Shown here: in pieces, positions 16,685 to 21,467 of the stretch
Layout of the letters: each line of letters opens with the position of its first letter
How positions within the stretch are numbered: the stretch's first letter is position 1
Source: CAINEC01 sp046052065
Lineage (GTDB): Bacteria > Bacteroidota > Bacteroidia > AKYH767-A > OLB10
Assembly: GCA_046052065.1 (NCBI GenBank)
Contig: JBJOND010000043.1
Coordinates: forward strand, 1 to 21,467
Reading direction: 5' to 3'
DNA: 21,467 nucleotides
Notes under the pieces: generated by a model
What the model was told of the DNA's origin: nothing
The model's database searches: none
Seen by the model: only the letters and a program-made list of their open reading frames with translations
Program-made: the position numbers and the translations under genes

Positions 16685-17347
16685 ATGAAAACGATAACAT
16701 CAATTTTATTTTTTTTATTTTTTTCTGCTTTCGGATTCTCTCAATCGGTGATTGTTGATGAGGGATTAGAAAAGTTAGGTGGAGGATATAATGCAGCCAT
16801 TCGTGTTTACCTTCCTTACGCTGCAGATGATTTACTTGCGGATGCCTGGGTAGATTTTTTAAAGGAGAACAAGGCGAAAGTGAAAAAGTCCAAAGAAGAA
16901 ATTAATGCGAAAAATGTTGTGATTAACGGATTAGGTGCGGATACACTTATTGTTTATTCAACAATTACATCTGTTGATTCAGGCTTGCAATTAGCAGCAG
17001 TATTTATGCGTGAAAATATTGCTATTTCAACTAAAAGTCATCCGAAGGAAGCATCATGGCTTATTAAATTTTTTAAAGATTGGGGTAAGAATATTTCCAA
17101 TCAAGCGTTGCTAAACAAAATTGAAGAACAGGAAAGCGTAATTAAGGATAAAGGTAAGGACAAGAAAAGTTTTGAGAATAATACGAACTATCTAGAACAG
17201 AGTAACGCCAACATGAAAAATCAGATTGGCGAAAACGAAAAAAGAATTGACGATAATAAAATCAAAATAAAGAACACGATTGCAGAAATGGATAGTGTCA
17301 ATTTATTAATTCAGCAACTAAAATTTCAACAGCAAAATTTAAAATGA
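16685..17347 (+). CDS. Secreted coiled-coil protein of unknown function
   Basis: This 220-residue protein has a signal peptide (residues 1-19, cut after GFS, mature N-terminus Gln20), so it is exported to the periplasm or beyond. Residues 25-135 form an alpha/beta region without a motif I recognise (GLEKLGGGYNAAIRVYLPYA, then NVVINGLGADTLIVYSTI). Residues 137-220 are charged and very low in proline, with the heptad pattern of a long coiled coil (NKIEEQESVIKDK to QQLKFQQQNLK). There is no lipobox and no sorting domain. It starts one base after the DUF502 gene and overlaps the next gene by four bases (ATGA), so it is translationally coupled on both sides. The pairing with a DUF502 membrane protein suggests an envelope role; this is inference only. 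Confidence 0.8.
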   Translation: MKTITSILFFLFFSAFGFSQSVIVDEGLEKLGGGYNAAIRVYLPYAADDLLADAWVDFLKENKAKVKKSKEEINAKNVVINGLGADTLIVYSTITSVDSGLQLAAVFMRENIAISTKSHPKEASWLIKFFKDWGKNISNQALLNKIEEQESVIKDKGKDKKSFENNTNYLEQSNANMKNQIGENEKRIDDNKIKIKNTIAEMDSVNLLIQQLKFQQQNLK

Positions 17348-18312
17348 GTAGCGCAGACAATATTTTAATACTAGGGTCAGGTGGACAAATCGGGACAGAT
17401 TTGGTTCATACGCTGAGAACAGAATTAGGTGGAGATCGTGTAATTGCAGCTGATGTAAAAGATCAGGAAGGTTATCTAAAAGAAAGTGGTCCTTTTTATC
17501 AACTTGATGTGATGGACGCACAAGCCATTGCAGATGTGATAAGAGCGAACAAAGTAAAGCATGTTTATTTGCTGGCAGCTTTGCTAAGTGCAACTGCAGA
17601 ACAAAAAATGAAAATGGGCTGGAAATTAAATATGGAAGGCTTGTTTAATGTACTTGATATTGCAAAAGAACTAGGAGGCATGCGTGTTTTCTGGCCAAGC
17701 AGTATTGCTGTATTTGGTCCTACTACTCCAAGAGTAAATACTCCACAGTTTACTGTGATGGAACCAACAACAGTTTACGGAATAAGTAAACAGGCTGGTG
17801 AACGTTGGTGCGAATATTACTTCAACAAATTTGGTGTTGATGTACGAAGCATTCGTTATCCTGGTTTGATTAGTTATAAAGCACAGCCAGGTGGAGGCAC
17901 TACCGATTATGCAGTCGATATTTATCATCAGGCACTAGACAAAGGTTCTTATAATTGCTTTTTGAAAGAGGATACTGCACTACCAATGATGTACATGCCC
18001 GATGCTATTCGTGCAACCTTAGAGTTGATGAATGCTGATTCAGAAAAAGTAAAAATTCGTAGCAGTTATAACTTAGCAGGAATAAGCTTTACACCAAAAG
18101 AAATTGCTAACGAAATAAAAAAACATATCCCTGAATTTCAAATTTCATATGAACCCGATTTTCGTCAAGCAATAGCTGATTCATGGCCAATGTCGATTGA
18201 TGATTCACGTGCGCAAGATGATTGGGGCTGGTTGCCGTATTATGATATGGCCTCTATGACTAAAGATATGTTATTACACCTCAAAGAAGCACGCATGAGT
18301 GCAGAACACTAA
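17344..18312 (+). CDS. L-threonine 3-dehydrogenase, short-chain (epimerase-like) type
   Basis: This 322-residue NAD-dependent enzyme belongs to the extended short-chain dehydrogenase/UDP-galactose epimerase fold. It has the nucleotide-binding G11-S-G-G-Q-I-G17 followed by acidic D37, S119-S120, and the catalytic Y145-x-x-x-K149. The blocks FWPSSIAVFGPTTP, GISKQAGERWCEYYFNKFGV, RYPGLIS, MMYMPDAIRA, YNLAGISFTPKEI and YEPDFRQAIADSWP closely match the Flavobacterium-type L-threonine dehydrogenase, which oxidises L-threonine to 2-amino-3-oxobutyrate. The usual next enzyme, glycine C-acetyltransferase, is not in the window. The ATG overlaps the preceding stop (ATGA), and cysS follows 15 bases later. 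A general sugar epimerase is much less likely given these blocks. Confidence 0.9.
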   Translation: MSSADNILILGSGGQIGTDLVHTLRTELGGDRVIAADVKDQEGYLKESGPFYQLDVMDAQAIADVIRANKVKHVYLLAALLSATAEQKMKMGWKLNMEGLFNVLDIAKELGGMRVFWPSSIAVFGPTTPRVNTPQFTVMEPTTVYGISKQAGERWCEYYFNKFGVDVRSIRYPGLISYKAQPGGGTTDYAVDIYHQALDKGSYNCFLKEDTALPMMYMPDAIRATLELMNADSEKVKIRSSYNLAGISFTPKEIANEIKKHIPEFQISYEPDFRQAIADSWPMSIDDSRAQDDWGWLPYYDMASMTKDMLLHLKEARMSAEH

Positions 18313-18327
18313 CAGAAGAAAGATTAA

Positions 18328-19803
18328 ATGCAACACCCGCTTTATATTACCAATTCGTTAACGCGACAAAAAGAAAATTTTATTCCGATTAATGCACCTT
18401 TTGTTGGTTTGTATGTCTGCGGACCAACTGTGTATGGAGAGGCGCATTTAGGACATGCTCGTCCTTATATCACGTTTGATGTGTTATATCGTTATCTATC
18501 ACACCTCGGATACAAGGTTCGATATGTAAGAAATATTACCGACGTAGGGCACTTGGAAAATGATGCTGACGAAGGAGAAGATAAGATTGCAAAGAAGGCA
18601 AGACTCGAACAACTAGAACCGATGGAAGTAGTGGAGCTTTATACAGGAAGCTTTCATGAATCAATGCGTGAACTAAATAACAACGCACCAAGTATTGAGC
18701 CTCGCGCATCAGGACATATTATCGAGCAGATTGAAATGATTAAAAAAATCATTGCTAACGGTTATGCCTATGAGTCGAATGGCTCTGTTTACTTTGATGT
18801 GATTAACTACAGCGCTTCGAATGATTATGGAAAATTATCAGGTCGTGTGATTGAAGAGCTAATTGCTGGTGCAGGAAATGAACGCAGAGAATTAGAAGGT
18901 CAATCAGAAAAAAGAAATCCTGCAGACTTTGCGCTTTGGAAAAAAGCAAGTTCTGAGCATATCATGCGCTGGCCTTCACCATGGAGTGATGGTTTTCCAG
19001 GATGGCATATTGAATGTTCTGCTATGAGCAGTAAATATTTAGGCGACACGTTCGATATACATGGAGGTGGAATGGATTTATTATTCCCACATCACGAGAG
19101 TGAAATTGCACAATCGAAGGGGTCGTGTGGAAAAGCACCAGTAAAATATTGGATGCATAATAACATGATTACTATCAACGGACAAAAGATGGGAAAGAGT
19201 TTAGGGAACTTCATTACCCTTAAACAATTTTTTACTGGAGATCATAAGTTAATAGAGAAAGCTTATTCGCCAATGGCGATTCGTTTTTTTATTTTGCAGG
19301 CGCATTATAGAAGTACTCTTGATTTTTCGAACGAAGGGTTGTTAGCTGCTGAAAAAGCATTTCAACGAATTATCAATGCAATCGATACACTAGAGAAACT
19401 AAATCCTTCAGCAAGTTCAACATCTTCGGTTTCAGAATTAGAACAGAAATGTTTTGATGCAATGAATGATGATTTAAATACAGCTATTGTTTTATCCCAC
19501 TTGTTTGAAGCAGTACGAATCATTAATTCTGCTAATGCAGGAACCGAATCACTAACGGAGACGGATATAGACAAACTGAAGTCATTAATGAATCTTTTTG
19601 TTTTTGATATACTTGGACTAAAACGTGAAGAGAAAATATCGGATGACGATACGGATGGGTTAATGAAGTTGTTATTATCTATTCGTGCACAAGCAAAGGC
19701 TAATAAAGATTTTGCAACATCAGATCAAATTCGTGATGAGTTGATTAAATTAAATTTTACAATTAAAGATGGAAAAGATGGCTCAACCTGGAGCAAAAAT
19801 TAA
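18328..19803 (+). CDS. cysS: Cysteinyl-tRNA synthetase
   Basis: This 491-residue class I synthetase charges tRNA-Cys with cysteine. The catalytic signatures are HLGH at 40-43 (HIGH motif) and KMGKS at 287-291 (KMSKS loop with Gly for Ser, which I recall as common in this phylum). The four zinc ligands that recognise cysteine can all be placed: C31 in YVCGPT, C230 in IECSAM, H255 and E259 in HHESE; the spacing equals that of the E. coli enzyme. The C-terminal anticodon-binding region includes FDAMNDDLNTA and a closing segment IRDELIKLNFTIKDGKDGSTW. There is no domain loss. It sits in the middle of the operon, and its last 35 bases overlap the start of the glutaminyl cyclase-like gene in another frame. 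Confidence 0.97.
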   Translation: MQHPLYITNSLTRQKENFIPINAPFVGLYVCGPTVYGEAHLGHARPYITFDVLYRYLSHLGYKVRYVRNITDVGHLENDADEGEDKIAKKARLEQLEPMEVVELYTGSFHESMRELNNNAPSIEPRASGHIIEQIEMIKKIIANGYAYESNGSVYFDVINYSASNDYGKLSGRVIEELIAGAGNERRELEGQSEKRNPADFALWKKASSEHIMRWPSPWSDGFPGWHIECSAMSSKYLGDTFDIHGGGMDLLFPHHESEIAQSKGSCGKAPVKYWMHNNMITINGQKMGKSLGNFITLKQFFTGDHKLIEKAYSPMAIRFFILQAHYRSTLDFSNEGLLAAEKAFQRIINAIDTLEKLNPSASSTSSVSELEQKCFDAMNDDLNTAIVLSHLFEAVRIINSANAGTESLTETDIDKLKSLMNLFVFDILGLKREEKISDDDTDGLMKLLLSIRAQAKANKDFATSDQIRDELIKLNFTIKDGKDGSTWSKN

Positions 19804-20785
19804 GCTGCTACTATTTTCTATATTCTTAATTGCTCTTGCAGCTTGTAATTCAGGTAATAAAACTGAAAGCACTACTAGCGAAACGAAAAAGAATACAGCG
19901 TCTGCCCCATCTTTTAATGCGGACTCAGCTTTTAATTATGTAAAATCACAAACCGATTTTGGTCCTCGAATTCCGAATTCAACTTCACAAGCAAAATGTG
20001 CGGATTGGTTAAGTACTACTATGAAGCAATTTGCAGATACGGTAATTGTTCAGAGTTTTCAATCAAGAGGATTTGACGGAAAGACGTTGAATGGAAAAAA
20101 CATTATCAGTTCGTTTAATCCTTCACAAGGGAATAGAATAATGCTATGTGCACATTGGGATACACGCCCGTTTGCTGATCAGGATTCCGTTCGTAAAAAT
20201 GAACCCATTGATGGTGCAAATGATGGTGCCAGTGGTGTTGGAATTTTAATTGAAGTTGCACGACAGTTATCTATTGCGAAACCTGATTTAGGAATCGATA
20301 TTATTTTTTTCGATTTAGAAGATTATGGACAACCAGAAAACAGTGGCTTCCCTGAGCAAGATGATACCTACTGCTTAGGCTCTCAATACTGGTCACAACA
20401 TTTACATACGCCAGCTTATTTTGCTCGCTATGGAATTTTACTAGATATGGTCGGTGCAACCAATGCAACATTTACGCAAGAAGGAACCTCAATGCGTTAC
20501 GCAGAGAATGTTACTGGAATGGTTTGGAAAACAGCAGGTGATTTAGGTTATGGAAGTTATTTTCTGATGGAAAAAACAAATCCGATTGTTGATGATCATT
20601 ATTACATCAATCAGATTGCAGAGATTAAATGTACCGATGTAATTCATTATGACTATAACACACCATCTCACTTCTGGAAGCATTGGCATACGCACGGAGA
20701 TACAATTGATAAGATTGATAAGAATTCATTGAAGGCGGTGGGACAAACATTATTACAAGTATTATTTAACGAGTTATCGTACTAA
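19769..20785 (+). CDS. M28-family glutaminyl-peptide cyclotransferase-like lipoprotein
   Basis: This 338-residue lipoprotein has a hydrophobic leader and lipobox LAAC with Cys26. The M28 fold aligns with animal-type (type II) glutaminyl cyclase, which turns N-terminal Gln into pyroglutamate. Zinc ligand positions are D152 (GANDGASG), D185 (FFDLEDYG, Asp where animal enzymes have Glu) and H307 (HWHTHGD). Catalytic positions are E184, D226 in LLDMVGATNATF and D275/D276 in VDDH; W306 precedes the His as in the human enzyme. H129 and D131 (AHWDTRP) are also present. I infer periplasmic or membrane-anchored cyclisation of exported proteins; a metallo-aminopeptidase is the alternative, but the usual Glu-Glu pair is Glu-Asp. 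The start must lie inside cysS, because no ATG, GTG or TTG follows its stop before the lipobox; the ATG at 19778 is an alternative. It ends two bases before the receptor gene. Confidence 0.88.
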   Translation: MEKMAQPGAKIKLLLFSIFLIALAACNSGNKTESTTSETKKNTASAPSFNADSAFNYVKSQTDFGPRIPNSTSQAKCADWLSTTMKQFADTVIVQSFQSRGFDGKTLNGKNIISSFNPSQGNRIMLCAHWDTRPFADQDSVRKNEPIDGANDGASGVGILIEVARQLSIAKPDLGIDIIFFDLEDYGQPENSGFPEQDDTYCLGSQYWSQHLHTPAYFARYGILLDMVGATNATFTQEGTSMRYAENVTGMVWKTAGDLGYGSYFLMEKTNPIVDDHYYINQIAEIKCTDVIHYDYNTPSHFWKHWHTHGDTIDKIDKNSLKAVGQTLLQVLFNELSY

Positions 20786-20787
20786 GC

Positions 20788-21467
20788 ATGAGCATTGTTT
20801 CTAAATTAAAATTAGTAATCATTATTTTTATTTTTTCAACGGTTGCAGGAGTTGCACAGATGCCAAACTTTCCAGGCATGCGCGACTCTTCCATTCGAGG
20901 AGGATTTAATCGTGATTCTGCAATGCGGAATATGCCGGCTATTTGCAAAGTCATAGGAACGTTACAAGACTCATTAACGAAAGCAGGATTAGAGTTTACT
21001 TCAGTTGCTGTTTTAAAAGTTCGTGATTCGTCGATTGTAGGCGGAGCATTGACGAATGGTAAAGGGCAATTTAGTGTTGAAGCATTACAACCAGGCAAAT
21101 ATTTTTTAAGCATCAGCGCAATTGGTTATCGTAAAATGGATTCAAAGCCGTTTATGTTAAACCCTATGGATCCTACTAAAGATTTCGGTATTGTTTACGT
21201 CGCTTCATCACAGAAGAATTTAAAGGAAGTAGAAATTCAGGGCGAACGAGCAGATTACGTTAATTCTCTTGATAAAAAGATTTACAATGTTGAAAGGGAT
21301 TTAGTAAGCACTGGTGGAACAGCATCTGATGTATTAAGAAATGTTCCTTCGGTAAATGTAGATATAGATGGCAAAGTTAGTTTAAGAGGAAGTGAAAATT
21401 TAACTATCTTAATTGACGGTAAGCCGTCAAGTTTAGGAGGTGGTGATAGAGCGTCTTTGTTACAACA
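20788..21467 (+). CDS. TonB-linked outer-membrane beta-barrel protein, N-terminal part (3' end outside window)
   Basis: The first 226 residues are visible and the frame stays open to the last base. The signal peptide covers residues 1-23 (GVA, then mature Gln24). A carboxypeptidase-regulatory-like domain follows at about 54-135 (VIGTLQDSLTKAGLEFTSVA, GGALTNGKGQFSVEALQPGKY, SAIGYR). Next come a linker with LKEVEIQGER and the start of the plug domain: DVLRNVPSVNVDIDGKVSLRG at 181-201 and LTILIDGKPSSL at 205-216. This is the layout of the large Bacteroidota outer-membrane beta-barrel family related to TonB-dependent receptors. A Met/Arg/Asn-rich stretch (24-50) sits between leader and first domain. 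The cargo is unknown, and no SusD-like partner can be seen before the window ends. It starts two bases after the cyclase stop, so the two are probably cotranscribed. Confidence 0.9.
   Translation, partial: MSIVSKLKLVIIIFIFSTVAGVAQMPNFPGMRDSSIRGGFNRDSAMRNMPAICKVIGTLQDSLTKAGLEFTSVAVLKVRDSSIVGGALTNGKGQFSVEALQPGKYFLSISAIGYRKMDSKPFMLNPMDPTKDFGIVYVASSQKNLKEVEIQGERADYVNSLDKKIYNVERDLVSTGGTASDVLRNVPSVNVDIDGKVSLRGSENLTILIDGKPSSLGGGDRASLLQ

Noticed and set aside
1..21467. Search for tRNA or rRNA genes, CRISPR arrays, insertion sequences, prophage genes and riboswitch-like leaders
   Set aside because: Gaps between genes are short (at most 276 bases) and show no cloverleaf, spaced direct repeats, transposase or phage gene. 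This was by eye only; a covariance-model search would settle it.

Overview
The window comes from a Bacteroidota chromosome. It is AT-rich. Two genes end in type IX secretion (T9SS) sorting domains, starts have A-rich leaders instead of Shine-Dalgarno sequences, several leaders carry TAnnTTTG promoter motifs, and there is a TonB-linked outer-membrane protein with an N-terminal carboxypeptidase-regulatory-like domain. The exact family cannot be fixed from the sequence. I see no tRNA, rRNA, CRISPR array, insertion sequence or prophage; the content is mostly core chromosome with a cell-envelope emphasis.

Layout. Bases 1-438 are the 3' end of atpG (F1 ATP synthase gamma), followed by three terminator-like hairpins within 230 bases. 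Bases 715-2388 (+) encode a T9SS-secreted protein that looks like a seven-unit beta-propeller. Bases 2517-8432 (all on the minus strand) form an envelope-glycan block: two family-2 glycosyltransferases (one of the polyprenyl-phosphate sugar synthase type), a 1042-residue DUF2723/TMEM260-type membrane glycosyltransferase, and a NodB-type polysaccharide deacetylase. Bases 8542-9480 (+) encode a lamin-tail-domain protein with a T9SS tail, and 9637-9903 (+) a small orphan protein bracketed by two strong terminators. Bases 9972-14380 (minus) carry an acyl-CoA carboxylase beta subunit and DNA polymerase I. A MmcQ/YjbR protein (+) and a PG_1098/THUMP-like methyltransferase (-) then converge with overlapping stop codons at 14805-14808.

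From 16102 to the end of the window runs a tight plus-strand operon of six genes with gaps of -35 to +15 bases: DUF502 membrane protein, secreted coiled-coil protein, short-chain-type L-threonine 3-dehydrogenase, cysteinyl-tRNA synthetase, a lipoprotein closely matching animal-type (type II) glutaminyl cyclase, and the start of an outer-membrane receptor.

Two functional links stand out. First, the polyprenyl-phosphate sugar synthase and the GT-C enzyme lie side by side and could be donor-maker and donor-user of a periplasmic glycosylation route. Second, every signal-peptidase-I-type leader in the window places glutamine at +1, the substrate of the glutaminyl cyclase encoded here, which itself sits two bases upstream of one such secreted protein.
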